Positions 8,152 to 15,805 of a DNA stretch of 55,310 bases are shown here, one piece after another. The notes under the pieces are model-generated. The model did no database searches and had not been told where the DNA came from. It was given only the letters and a program-made list of their open reading frames with translations. The stretch's first letter is position 1. Each line of letters begins with the position of its first letter. The translations under genes were made by a program, and so were the position numbers. The stretch lies in assembly GCA_036375895.1 (NCBI GenBank), contig DASVBJ010000128.1:1-55310 (forward strand). Direction: 5' to 3'. The stretch is from DASVBJ01 sp036375895 (GTDB lineage Bacteria; Actinomycetota; Actinomycetes; JACCUZ01).

Positions 8152-8973
8152 ATGGCGGTCCACCGAGTCGTCCACGGGCCGGCGGCCCGACGCTGGCGGG
8201 CGGTCCCGCGCGAGCTCGTGATCGTCCTGTCCGGCGTCGTCGTCTACTTCGGCGTCCGCGGCATCACGGTGAGCAACGCGCACATCGCGCTCGACAACGC
8301 CCGCGACCTCGTACGGTTCGAGAAGGGCCTCGGCTTCTACTGGGAGCCCGAGCTGCAGGAGGTCGTCACCGGCTCGCAGGCCCTCATGACGTTCATGAAC
8401 TGGATCTACATCTGGGGGCACTGGCCGGTCATCACGGTGACGCTCTTGTGGCTGTTCCTCCGCCACGCGGAGGGCTACCGGCTCGTCCGCAACACCATGC
8501 TGCTCTCCGGTGGGGTCGGCCTGATCGTGTTCGCGACGTTCCCGGTGGCGCCGCCGCGGCTCGTCGGCCTCGGGCTGGTCGACACGGTCACGGAGTACTC
8601 CCACTCCTACCGGGTGCTGCAGCCGCCCGCGTTCGTCAACCAGTACGCCGCGATGCCGAGCCTGCACGTCGGGTGGGACCTGCTCATCGGCATCGCGATC
8701 TTCACCTACGCGAGCCACCTGCTGGTGCGCCTGATCGGCGTGGTGCTGCCGATGCTCATGACCGCGTCGGTCGTGCTGACCGCCAACCACTACATCATCG
8801 ACGCGGTGATGGGGTGCGCTCTCGTCCTGGCCAGCCTGGTCGTCGTACGCCGGTTCCGGTGGCCCTCCCGGCCGGAGCCGGAGCCGGGCGTGCCGCGCGC
8901 TGAGGCGCCGCCCGTGCCGAGCCCGCGCGAGGAGTCCCCGGACGGCTGCCGCGTCGGCGAGACCCGGCGCTGA
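8152..8973 (+). CDS. PAP2-type membrane phosphatase / inositolphosphotransferase-like protein
   Basis: A 273-residue protein with about six hydrophobic segments. The C-terminal half carries the phosphatidic-acid-phosphatase residues: FPVAPPRLV (basic phosphate-binding site), MPSLHVGWDLL (catalytic His of the PSxH motif) and ANHYIIDAVMG (His and Asp of the third motif). This layout matches the PAP2 branch that resembles Aur1/Ipt1 inositolphosphotransferases, which act on lipid phosphates on the outer membrane face. The Pro/Glu-rich last 45 residues are a cytoplasmic tail. The ATG at 8152 is preferred over an in-frame GTG 15 bases earlier because it starts the basic N-terminus. A GDPD gene starts one base after the stop. 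Confidence 0.75.
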   Translation: MAVHRVVHGPAARRWRAVPRELVIVLSGVVVYFGVRGITVSNAHIALDNARDLVRFEKGLGFYWEPELQEVVTGSQALMTFMNWIYIWGHWPVITVTLLWLFLRHAEGYRLVRNTMLLSGGVGLIVFATFPVAPPRLVGLGLVDTVTEYSHSYRVLQPPAFVNQYAAMPSLHVGWDLLIGIAIFTYASHLLVRLIGVVLPMLMTASVVLTANHYIIDAVMGCALVLASLVVVRRFRWPSRPEPEPGVPRAEAPPVPSPREESPDGCRVGETRR

Positions 8974-8974
8974 C

Positions 8975-9634
8975 GTGCAGCGCCGCGACGACCGCCTGCT
9001 CGCCGTCGCCCACCGGTCAGGCAACACCGTGGCGGGGCTGCGCGCGGCTCTCGACGCCGGGGTCGACCTCGTCGAGTGCGACGTGCACGCCTACCGCGGA
9101 GTGCTCGAGGTGCGCCACCACAAGCTGCTCGGCCCGACGCACCTGTGGGACAAGTGGGAGCTCGTCCGCCGCCGGGACTTCGCGATGGTCGAGCTGGACG
9201 AGCTGATGACCGAGCTCGGCGACGACCCCCGGCTGATGATCGACCTGAAGGGCGTGCACCGCGGCCTGGCGCCGGCGGTCGCCGCGGTGCTGCGCAGCCA
9301 CGCGCCCGAGACGGCGTTCGCGGTGTGCACCAAGCACTGGTGGATGCTCGACGAGTTCGACCCGCCGGTCCGCCGGATCCTGTCGGCCAGCAACCGTCGG
9401 GCGCTCGACCGCCTGCTGCGCCGGCTGGACGACCAGCCGGAGTACGGCGTGTCCGTGCGGCTGGCGCTGCTCACCCCCGAGGTCGTGCAGCGGCTGCGCC
9501 GGCGCACCGAGGTGGTCCTGACGTGGGGTGTCGACGCGCCCGAGACCCTGGTCCGGGCCCGGTCGGTGGGGGTGGACGGGGTGATCAGCAAGGACCTGGA
9601 CCTGCTCCGCGCGCTGCTCACGGAAAGTCGCTGA
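8975..9634 (+). CDS. glycerophosphodiester phosphodiesterase-family protein
   Basis: A 219-residue cytosolic TIM-barrel protein. The GDPD core is visible: AHRSGNT with catalytic His13-Arg14, VECDVHAY with metal ligands Glu34 and Asp36, the second His in RHHKLLGPTHLWD, MIDLKGVH, and the closing VDGVISKDLDLL. The family hydrolyses glycerophosphodiesters to glycerol-3-phosphate and an alcohol. The first loop is short (HRSGNT instead of the usual longer HRG...ENT), so substrate range may differ. GTG 8975 begins one base after the PAP2 stop, which suggests a two-gene lipid-turnover operon. Confidence 0.75.
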   Translation: MQRRDDRLLAVAHRSGNTVAGLRAALDAGVDLVECDVHAYRGVLEVRHHKLLGPTHLWDKWELVRRRDFAMVELDELMTELGDDPRLMIDLKGVHRGLAPAVAAVLRSHAPETAFAVCTKHWWMLDEFDPPVRRILSASNRRALDRLLRRLDDQPEYGVSVRLALLTPEVVQRLRRRTEVVLTWGVDAPETLVRARSVGVDGVISKDLDLLRALLTESR

Positions 9635-9770
9635 AGCGCCACGCTGCGTGGCTAAATGTCCTGCATTTGGTCAAGTAGGTCGAAAAATGCCAACCGTCGC
9701 CTGATCCGCAGGTCACGCTGCGTCTGGCCATCCGGCCGACCAGCCACCCTTTCCGGACAAGGCAGGGTTC
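9635..9770 (+). other. leader of the secreted protease, with a small hairpin
   Basis: Immediately after the GDPD stop, GCCACG and CGTGGC (9638-9652) form a 6-bp stem with a 3-base loop, a weak terminator candidate. The rest is less GC-rich than its surroundings and must contain the protease promoter; no clear -35/-10 pair is seen. Confidence 0.35.
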
Positions 9771-12700
9771 ATGAACCGATCACTTCGTAGGAGAGCGGCG
9801 CGAACCGGCGCCGCTCTCGTCACCCTCGGCGCCCTGGTCGCCGCCGGCGCCACCGCGCTGCCGGCGCAGGCCGCCCCCTCCGGCGGCTCGACCAAGAGCC
9901 AGCTCGGCAAGCACGACCGCGAGCTGCTCGCCGAGGCGCGTGCCGCCGGCGAGCGCACCGTGACGCTCCTCATCGCCTCCGCGCCCGGCAAGAACAGCAC
10001 GGTCGCCTCCGCCCTGGCCGCCATGGGCGCCACCGTCGTCAAGCGCGAGGACGCCGTCGACTACCTGCGGGCACGGGTGGCGATCGGCTCGGCAGAGAAG
10101 GCCGCGAACCTGTCCGGCATCGTTGCCGCCGACCTCGACGAGGTCGTCCCGCTCGAGGACCCGCGTCCCGACGCCGGCGCATCGGGCGAGGGCTCGGTCG
10201 CCCCGACGCCGTACGCGCCGCCTGGGGCCGGCACGCCGCAGATCAACCCGTACATGCCGATCGGCGACACGGGGGCGGCGCAGTTCCAGCAGTCCCACCC
10301 GACGTACGACGGGCGCGGCGTGACCATCGGCATCGTCGACTCGGGCATCGACCTCGACCACCCGGCGCTGCAGACCACCACCACGGGCGAGCGCAAGATC
10401 ACCGACTGGGTGACCGCCACCGACGAGACCGGTGACGACGACCCCACCTGGCTGGACATGAAGACCCAGGTGTCCGCGTCGCCGACGTTCACGTCGGGCG
10501 GCACGACGTACACCGCGCCCTCCGCCGGCACCTTCCGCTTCGCGGTGTTCAACGAGCGCGACCCGCGGCTCGGCGGCGAGGTCGGCAGCGACGTCAACCG
10601 CGACGGGAACCCGGCCGGCAGCAGCGGCACGTTCGGTGTCCTGTGGAACACCGGCACCAACGACGTCTACGTCGACACGAACCAGAACGGCTCGTTCGCC
10701 GACGAGCAGGCGATGACCGACTACCGGGCGCGCAACGACGTCGGGCACTTCGGCACTGACAACCCGGCGACCTCGACCCGTGAGCAGATGCCGTTCGTGG
10801 TGCAGACCGACGGGCGCACCAAGTTCGTCAACATCGGCATCGTCTCGGGCGCCCACGGCTCGCACGTGGCCGGCATCACCGCGGCCAACGGCATGTTCGG
10901 CGGCGCGATGACCGGCGCGGCGCCGGGCGCGAAGCTCAAGGCCGTCCGCGTCTGCATGTTCATCACGGGCTGCACCGCGCACGCCCTGATCGAGGGCATG
11001 ACGTTCATCGCCAAGCAGGGCAACGTCGACGTCATCAACATGTCGATCGGCGGACTGCCGGCGCTCAACGACGGCAACAACACCCGGGCCGTGCTCTACG
11101 ACCGGCTGATCGAGACCTACAACGTGCAGATGTTCATCTCCGCCGGCAACAGCGGCGCGGGCCTGAACACCATCGGTGACCCGTCGGTGGCCTCCAAGGT
11201 CATGAGCATCGGGTCCTACATCACCAACGCGACGTGGCGGAGCAACTACGGCTCGAGCACGGTGCAGGACGACAACATCCACCCGTACTCGTCGCGCGGG
11301 CCGCGGGAGGACGGCGGGTTCAAGCCGCAGGTGCTCGCGCCCGGCTCCGCCGTGTCGACCATCCCGACCTGGCAGTCCACGGTGGGCGCCTGCCTGCCCT
11401 ACAACTGCCCGACCGGGTACGCGATGTTCAACGGCACGTCGATGGCCTCTCCGCAGGCCGCCGGCGCGGCGGCGCTGCTCGTCTCGGCGGCCAAGCAGGC
11501 CGGCGTGCAGAGCCAGCCCGCCCAGCTGCGCCAGGCGATCAACTCCAGCGCCCGGTTCATCGACGGGTACGGCGCCTTCGAGCAGGGCAACGGCCTGATG
11601 AACGTGCCGGCCGCGTGGGACCTGCTGAAGAAGAACGCGAAGACCGTCGACATCCGCTCGTCGGTCCCGGTGAACACCGTGCTGTCCGGCTTCCTCGCCA
11701 CCCCCGGCGTCGGGCAGGGCATCTACGACCGCGAGGGCGTCACTGCCGGTGACAGCTACACCCGCACGTACACCTTCACCCGTACGTCGGGTGGCGGCGG
11801 CACCAGGACCTACGCGTTGTCGTGGGTCGGCAACGACGGCACGTTCTCGACCGAGCCGACATCCATCGCGCTGCCGCTCAACACGGCGAAGACGCTGGAG
11901 GTCACGGTCCACCCGACGTCGTCCGGCATCCACTCCGCGGTGCTGAACCTCGACGACGCGACCAACCCCGGCATCGAGGCGCAGACGATGAACACCGTGG
12001 TCGCGGCGGACCGCTTCACGGCGGGGGCCAACTACACCGTCAGCAAGTCGGGGACCATCGCCCGGAACCAGTCGAAGAGCTTCTTCTTCTACGTCCCGGC
12101 CGGCACGCCCGCGTTCAAGGTGGACCTGGCGGCCGGCGGTGACCCCGGCAAGGGCCAGGTCCGGTTCCTGCGGTTCCACCCGTACGGCGTGGGCCTGGAG
12201 TCCAACTCGACGCCGAACTACTACAACCCGCCCGTGCCCGGGTGCAGCGCCGGGTGCTCCGTCGCGGCGGCCACCAGCCGCACGACGAGCAACCCGACGG
12301 CCGGTGTCTGGGAGGTCACGGTCGAGGCGCGGCGCACCTCCGACGTGCTGGAGGCGCCGTTCACCCTGACCGCGTCGATCCTCGGGGCGTCGGTGTCGCC
12401 GAACCCGGACGTCATCACTTCGGCGACCCTGGGTGCCCCGATCGCGCATGAGTACACGCTGACCAACCTGTTCGGCCCGTTCACGGGCCGGGCGGTCGGC
12501 ACGACGCTGGGCAGCGCCAAGCGGGCCACGCCCACGATCGCGAACGGCGCGCAGCAGCAGTACCCGGTCACGGTGACCGCGGGCTCGACCTCCCTGCGGG
12601 CCACCATCGGCGGCACCAGCGACCCGGCGGCCGACCTGGACCTGTTCGTCTTCAACTGCACGTCCGGCACCTGCGTGCTGGCCGGGCAGTCCGCGGACGG

Positions 12701-13019
12701 GGACAGCGAGGAGTCGGTCACCGTCAACAACCCGGCGGCGGGCACCTGGGTCGTCCTGGTCGACGGCTACGCGGTGCCGGCGGGCACGACGACGTACAAC
12801 TACGTCGACGTGTTCACCAACGCGGCGTTCGGCTCGGTCAGCGTGACCGACGCCAACGCGCTGCGCCCGGCAGCGTTCTCGTGGACCGTGCCCGGAGCGG
12901 TGACCGTGAACGCCGCTCCGGCCGCCGGCCGGGTGCTGCTCGGCAACGTCCAGGTGCGGACCGACGCGAACGTGCTGATCGGCTCCGGTGACGTGGTGGT
13001 GGAGAGCGTCACGCCGTAG
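9771..13019 (+). CDS. secreted subtilisin-family (S8) serine protease
   Basis: A 1082-residue exported protease. A signal peptide covers residues 1-34 (basic MNRSLRRRAARTG, hydrophobic core, cleavage near AQA-A). Residues 40-130 look like an inhibitor-I9-type propeptide. The catalytic domain spans roughly 175-625 with the triad Asp190 (GIVDSGID), His362 (GAHGSHVAG) and Ser556 (NGTSMASP) and oxyanion Asn459 (SAGNSG). About 170 residues separate Asp and His, longer than in subtilisin, and contain a DVNRDGNPAG-type, probably calcium-binding, insert. The C-terminal 450 residues are beta-rich; a segment near 930-1010 (ADLDLFVFNC ... GTWVVLVDGY) resembles the pre-peptidase C-terminal type. It ends at a strong terminator. 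Likely a nutritional extracellular protease. Confidence 0.92.
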   Translation: MNRSLRRRAARTGAALVTLGALVAAGATALPAQAAPSGGSTKSQLGKHDRELLAEARAAGERTVTLLIASAPGKNSTVASALAAMGATVVKREDAVDYLRARVAIGSAEKAANLSGIVAADLDEVVPLEDPRPDAGASGEGSVAPTPYAPPGAGTPQINPYMPIGDTGAAQFQQSHPTYDGRGVTIGIVDSGIDLDHPALQTTTTGERKITDWVTATDETGDDDPTWLDMKTQVSASPTFTSGGTTYTAPSAGTFRFAVFNERDPRLGGEVGSDVNRDGNPAGSSGTFGVLWNTGTNDVYVDTNQNGSFADEQAMTDYRARNDVGHFGTDNPATSTREQMPFVVQTDGRTKFVNIGIVSGAHGSHVAGITAANGMFGGAMTGAAPGAKLKAVRVCMFITGCTAHALIEGMTFIAKQGNVDVINMSIGGLPALNDGNNTRAVLYDRLIETYNVQMFISAGNSGAGLNTIGDPSVASKVMSIGSYITNATWRSNYGSSTVQDDNIHPYSSRGPREDGGFKPQVLAPGSAVSTIPTWQSTVGACLPYNCPTGYAMFNGTSMASPQAAGAAALLVSAAKQAGVQSQPAQLRQAINSSARFIDGYGAFEQGNGLMNVPAAWDLLKKNAKTVDIRSSVPVNTVLSGFLATPGVGQGIYDREGVTAGDSYTRTYTFTRTSGGGGTRTYALSWVGNDGTFSTEPTSIALPLNTAKTLEVTVHPTSSGIHSAVLNLDDATNPGIEAQTMNTVVAADRFTAGANYTVSKSGTIARNQSKSFFFYVPAGTPAFKVDLAAGGDPGKGQVRFLRFHPYGVGLESNSTPNYYNPPVPGCSAGCSVAAATSRTTSNPTAGVWEVTVEARRTSDVLEAPFTLTASILGASVSPNPDVITSATLGAPIAHEYTLTNLFGPFTGRAVGTTLGSAKRATPTIANGAQQQYPVTVTAGSTSLRATIGGTSDPAADLDLFVFNCTSGTCVLAGQSADGDSEESVTVNNPAAGTWVVLVDGYAVPAGTTTYNYVDVFTNAAFGSVSVTDANALRPAAFSWTVPGAVTVNAAPAAGRVLLGNVQVRTDANVLIGSGDVVVESVTP

Positions 13020-13036
13020 CACCGGCGACGTGACGC

Positions 13037-13073
13037 GGGAGGCCCCGCCGGCAGCGCGCCGGCGGGGCCTCCC
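13037..13073. terminator. strong bidirectional hairpin terminator
   Basis: A perfect 16-bp stem (GGGAGGCCCCGCCGGC at 13037-13052 and its complement at 13058-13073) with the loop AGCGC lies exactly between the convergent protease and alpha/beta-hydrolase genes. It can serve both strands. Confidence 0.85.
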
Positions 13074-13091
13074 GTCGTACCGGGACAGGTG

Positions 13092-13901
13092 TCAGCCGGT
13101 GGTCGACCGGATCAGCCGCACCGTCTGGTCGGGCACGTCCCACATCGGGACGTGCCCGCACCGGGTCAGCGTGACCCAGCGGGCGTGCGCCGGCGCCAGC
13201 CGGCGGTCCTGGCACGAGCCGGCCGGCAGGATGCGGTCGTCGTCGCCGAACGCGACGGTCACCGCGACGTCGGCGGGCACGTCGGGCCCGCGGAAGAACC
13301 GGGTGCCGACCATGCCGGCGTCCGCCGCCTCGAAGCCGGTCGCGTTGGCCATCGCCCTGGCCGCGTCGACGGCGGTGACCGTCTCGAGCCGCCGGGCCAC
13401 GGTCGTGTAGGCGCGCAGGGTGACGGCGCGCCCCCAGGACCGGCCCAGGACCAGCGGGTGCAGCCGGGTGGTGTGCCGGGCAAGGCCGCGGTTGACCGAG
13501 ATCGTCCGGCTGGGTCGCCGGGGCACCAGCCAGAGGCCGGCCGGTGCGAGCGCGGTGACGCTCGCGACGCGCCCGGTCGCGGCGAGCTCGAGCGCCACCC
13601 ACCCGCCGAGGGAGTTGCCGGCGACGTGCGGCCGGTCCAGGCCCAGCGCGTCGACGAGCCGCAGGATGCTCGCGGCCAGCGCCTCCGGCGAGACGTCGGC
13701 CCCGTCCGGCAGCGCGGGGGAGTCGCCGTGACCGGGCAGGTCGACGGTCAGCACGTCGTACGACGTGTGCAGCGCCGGCAGCACCGGCCGCCACACCGAG
13801 CGGGCGCTGCCGAGGCCGTGCACCAGCAGCAGCGGCGACCCGGAGCCGGCGCGCTCGTAGGCGAGCCCGGCGGCGTGCCGCACCGGCTCGTCGCGGCTCA
13901 C
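13092..13901 (-). CDS. alpha/beta-fold hydrolase
   Basis: A 269-residue alpha/beta hydrolase with the complete triad: nucleophile Ser97 in GNSLGG (95-100), an acid at Asp220-Asp222 (FGDDDRILP) and His250 (CGHVPMWD). The oxyanion segment VHGLGSA lies at 27-33 and VDLPGHGDS at 53-61. The region 120-200 is the cap. Substrate unknown; the closest general types are esterases and C-C hydrolases. GTG 13901 overlaps the TGA of the ArsC-like gene (13898-13901), so it is the last gene of a three-gene operon with ybaK and the ArsC-like gene. Confidence 0.85.
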   Translation of the reverse strand: MSRDEPVRHAAGLAYERAGSGSPLLLVHGLGSARSVWRPVLPALHTSYDVLTVDLPGHGDSPALPDGADVSPEALAASILRLVDALGLDRPHVAGNSLGGWVALELAATGRVASVTALAPAGLWLVPRRPSRTISVNRGLARHTTRLHPLVLGRSWGRAVTLRAYTTVARRLETVTAVDAARAMANATGFEAADAGMVGTRFFRGPDVPADVAVTVAFGDDDRILPAGSCQDRRLAPAHARWVTLTRCGHVPMWDVPDQTVRLIRSTTG

Positions 13902-14251
13902 AGCACCGACCGCACCGCGTCCTCGGAGCGACCGAGCACCGTGGTGCCGTCGTCGGCAGTGATGATCGGGCGCTGGATCAGGACGGGGTTCGTGGTGAGC
14001 GCCTCGACCCAGCGGGCGCGCGCGCTCGCGTCGCGGGGAAGGTCGGCGAGCCCCAGCTCGGCGGCCACCGGCTCGCCGAGGCGCGCGACGTCCCACGGCT
14101 CGAGGCCGAGCCGGGCGAGCACCGCCTCGAGCTCGGCGGCCGACGGCGGGTCGTCCAGGTAGCGGCGGACCGTGTACTCGGCGCCCGCGGCGTCGAGCAG
14201 CTCGGTGGCGGCGCTGCACTTGGAGCAGGCGGGGTTGACCCAGATCTCCAC
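13898..14251 (-). CDS. ArsC-family (arsenate reductase-like) thiol protein
   Basis: A 117-residue thioredoxin-fold protein of the ArsC/Spx family. The N-terminus reads EIWVNPACSKCSAATELL with Cys9 and Cys12, a C-x-x-C pair, and residues 90-117 carry NPVLIQRPII and the closing GRSEDAVRSVL typical of ArsC. True ArsC uses one cysteine plus glutaredoxin; the C-x-x-C here may give internal redox cycling. Arsenate reduction is possible but not shown: no arsR or arsB is nearby. GTG 14251 shares one base with the ybaK stop (TAGTG), and its stop overlaps the hydrolase start. Confidence 0.75.
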   Translation of the reverse strand: MEIWVNPACSKCSAATELLDAAGAEYTVRRYLDDPPSAAELEAVLARLGLEPWDVARLGEPVAAELGLADLPRDASARARWVEALTTNPVLIQRPIITADDGTTVLGRSEDAVRSVL

Positions 14252-14742
14252 TACGCGTCCACCAGCCCGACGTCGGCGGGCTGCCCGCCGGTGAGGCGCA
14301 GCAGCTCGTCGAAGGTCGTGGGGAAGACGGTGTGCGGGTGCCCGGCGGCGGCCCACACCTCGTCGTACCGCTGCAGCTCGACGTCGACGAGGGTCCGCAG
14401 CGGCTCGGGGTGGCCGACCGGCGCGACACCGCCGATCGCGAAGCCGGTGTGGGTGCGGACGAACTCGGGGGTGGCCCGCTCGACGTGGTCGGCCCCCACC
14501 AGGGCGGCGACCTTGCCGGTGTCCACCCGGTGACCGCCCGAGGCGAGCACGAGCAGCGGGGCGCCGTCGGCGGAGAAGACCAGCGAGTTGGCGATCTGGG
14601 CCACCTCGACGCCGAGCTGCGCCGCCGCCTGGGCGGCCGTCCGGGCCGAGTCGTCGAGGAGGCGGACCCGGTCGGTCGGCGCGTGGGCGCCGAGGTCGGT
14701 GAGCGCGCGCAGGACGCGTTCGACGCTGGGGTGCGTGAGCAT
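14251..14742 (-). CDS. ybaK: YbaK/EbsC-family aminoacyl-tRNA deacylase
   Basis: A 163-residue trans-editing-domain protein. Landmarks of the YbaK/ProX family: QIANSLVF (48-55), the catalytic-lysine segment HRVDTGKVAALVG (71-83) and HTGFAIGGVAPVG (97-109) with the GxxPxG loop. The family clears misacylated tRNA such as Cys-tRNAPro or Ala-tRNAPro in the cytosol. Start is ATG 14742; the gene heads a minus-strand operon with an ArsC-like protein and a hydrolase. It diverges from the SOS module, with the LexA box 80 bases upstream of its start. Confidence 0.85.
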   Translation of the reverse strand: MLTHPSVERVLRALTDLGAHAPTDRVRLLDDSARTAAQAAAQLGVEVAQIANSLVFSADGAPLLVLASGGHRVDTGKVAALVGADHVERATPEFVRTHTGFAIGGVAPVGHPEPLRTLVDVELQRYDEVWAAAGHPHTVFPTTFDELLRLTGGQPADVGLVDA

Positions 14743-14821
14743 CCGCCGAGGTTAACGCGGACGTGAGGCGTCCTGACGGGAAGGCCTTGCGGTTCTGTCG
14801 GGGGCGGGGTTTACTCTGGTC

Positions 14822-14845
14822 TTGTTCGAACAGATGTTCGAACAA
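14822..14845. promoter_or_regulatory. LexA (SOS) operator
   Basis: Perfect 10-bp arms TTGTTCGAAC and GTTCGAACAA flank the centre AGAT. The core TCGAAC-N4-GTTCGA matches the actinobacterial/Gram-positive LexA box consensus exactly. A -10-like TACTCT lies just upstream at 14812-14817, so LexA would cover the start of a rightward transcript. The box precedes the DUF6504-HEPN-dnaE2 genes. Confidence 0.9.
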
Positions 14846-14960
14846 CGCGGAAGGGGTGGGGCTCGCGGCCCGCCGCTTCCGAGGTGGCGGCGTCCCGCCC
14901 GGGAGACGGACCTCGACCCCCGGCCTGTCGGGCGGGATCGCCGGCCACCACAGACAGGGC

Positions 14961-14997
14961 AGATGGCGACAGATGGCGACAGCGGCGACAGATGGCG
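14961..14997 (+). repeat. 10-bp short tandem repeat in the SOS leader
   Basis: AGATGGCGAC occurs twice in exact tandem (14961-14980), then AGCGGCGAC and AGATGGCGC follow, giving four units. It lies in the untranslated leader between the LexA box and the DUF6504 start. Confidence 0.6.
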
Positions 14998-15035
14998 CGT
15001 GCAGGGCGGCGGGCGCGGAGCGGGAAGGGGTTGGC

Positions 15036-15332
15036 ATGACGCGGCGGTACGACGACCCGGTGGAGGTGCGGCGACGCGACGAGGAGCCGTCGGAGTTCCT
15101 GTGGCGGGGCCGGCTCTACGTGGTGCGCGGGGTGCTCGCGCACTGGGTGGAGACGGGGGCGTGGTGGCAGACCGGCGCGACCCAGGGCTCGGCCGCTCTC
15201 GTCCTCGACGGCGCCGAGCGGGAGGTGTGGCGGGTGGAGGCCAGCGCCGGGCGGGTGCACGGAGCCGGTGTCTACGACCTGTCCTTCGACTGGGCCGCAG
15301 GGGGCTGGACCCTCCTGCGGACCCTCGACTGA
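15036..15332 (+). CDS. DUF6504 family protein
   Basis: A 98-residue protein of the DUF6504 family (recognised from the RRDEEPSEFLWRGRLYVVR opening and the FDWAAGGWTLLRTLD end). The fold appears to be a small beta sheet; no catalytic motif is visible. The family is repeatedly found beside translesion polymerase genes in actinobacteria, and here it is the first gene after the LexA box, so a role in the SOS mutagenesis complex is likely by context only. The ATG at 15036 has a GGGAAGGGG ribosome site; the frame is open upstream without family sequence. The next gene begins on the base after its stop. Confidence 0.75.
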   Translation: MTRRYDDPVEVRRRDEEPSEFLWRGRLYVVRGVLAHWVETGAWWQTGATQGSAALVLDGAEREVWRVEASAGRVHGAGVYDLSFDWAAGGWTLLRTLD

Positions 15333-15794
15333 GTGGCGGTGACGGCGATGACCCCGCCCACGAGACCCCCGAGGGGCCTTCGGCCACCGGTGGTCGCGGC
15401 GGCCTGCGACCTGCTCGAGACCGCCCGGCGCGACCTGGCCGAGGCCATGACCACCACGGTCCCGACCGAGCGCTACGCCGCGGCGCACCGCGCCGCCCTG
15501 CACACCACGGCGGCCGTCCTCGCGGTGCGGGCCCGGCCGGTGGCAGCCAAGCGCCCGAGCAGCGCCTGGGCGCTGCTGCCGCAGGTCGCGCCCGAGCTCA
15601 CCGAGTGGGCGGCGTTCTTCGCCGCCGGGGCTCGCAAGCGGGCCGCGGCGGAGGCCGGCCTCACCCGGTCGGTCAGCACGAGAGAGGCCGACGACCTGCT
15701 GCGGGACGCGCAGACCTTCCTCGCCCTGGTCGAGACCACCCTCGGGCTCGACCACCAGCCGGTGCTGCCGCACCTGGCCGACCGGGCCAGCTGA
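15333..15794 (+). CDS. SAV_6107-type HEPN domain protein
   Basis: A 153-residue, mostly helical protein of the HEPN superfamily (SAV_6107 type). The superfamily's RNase motif R-X4-6-H is present as Arg47-Tyr-Ala-Ala-Ala-His52 in TERYAAAHRAALH, after helix 1 (VVAAACDLLETARRDLAEA, residues 20-38). HEPN proteins with this motif are usually metal-independent RNases or nucleic-acid-binding partners. GTG 15333 abuts the DUF6504 stop; ATG 15348 is an alternative. It sits between DUF6504 and dnaE2 under the same LexA box, so it should be damage-induced. Whether it cuts RNA or serves as a scaffold is not known. Confidence 0.7.
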   Translation: MAVTAMTPPTRPPRGLRPPVVAAACDLLETARRDLAEAMTTTVPTERYAAAHRAALHTTAAVLAVRARPVAAKRPSSAWALLPQVAPELTEWAAFFAAGARKRAAAEAGLTRSVSTREADDLLRDAQTFLALVETTLGLDHQPVLPHLADRAS

Positions 15795-15805
15795 CCGCGG
15801 CTCTC

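Noticed and set aside
9780..13022. A 1080-codon open frame antisense to the subtilase
   Set aside because: High-GC shadow: the composition is Arg/Gly/His/Val-rich without any domain, and the opposite strand encodes a complete S8 protease with triad.
13898..14251. Arsenic resistance operon
   Set aside because: Only an ArsC-like protein is present; there is no arsR, arsB or acr3, and the partners are ybaK and a hydrolase.
14822..15805. In-frame upstream extension of dnaE2 beginning at the LexA box
   Set aside because: It would overlap DUF6504 and the HEPN gene in another frame and has no family sequence before the PHP domain.
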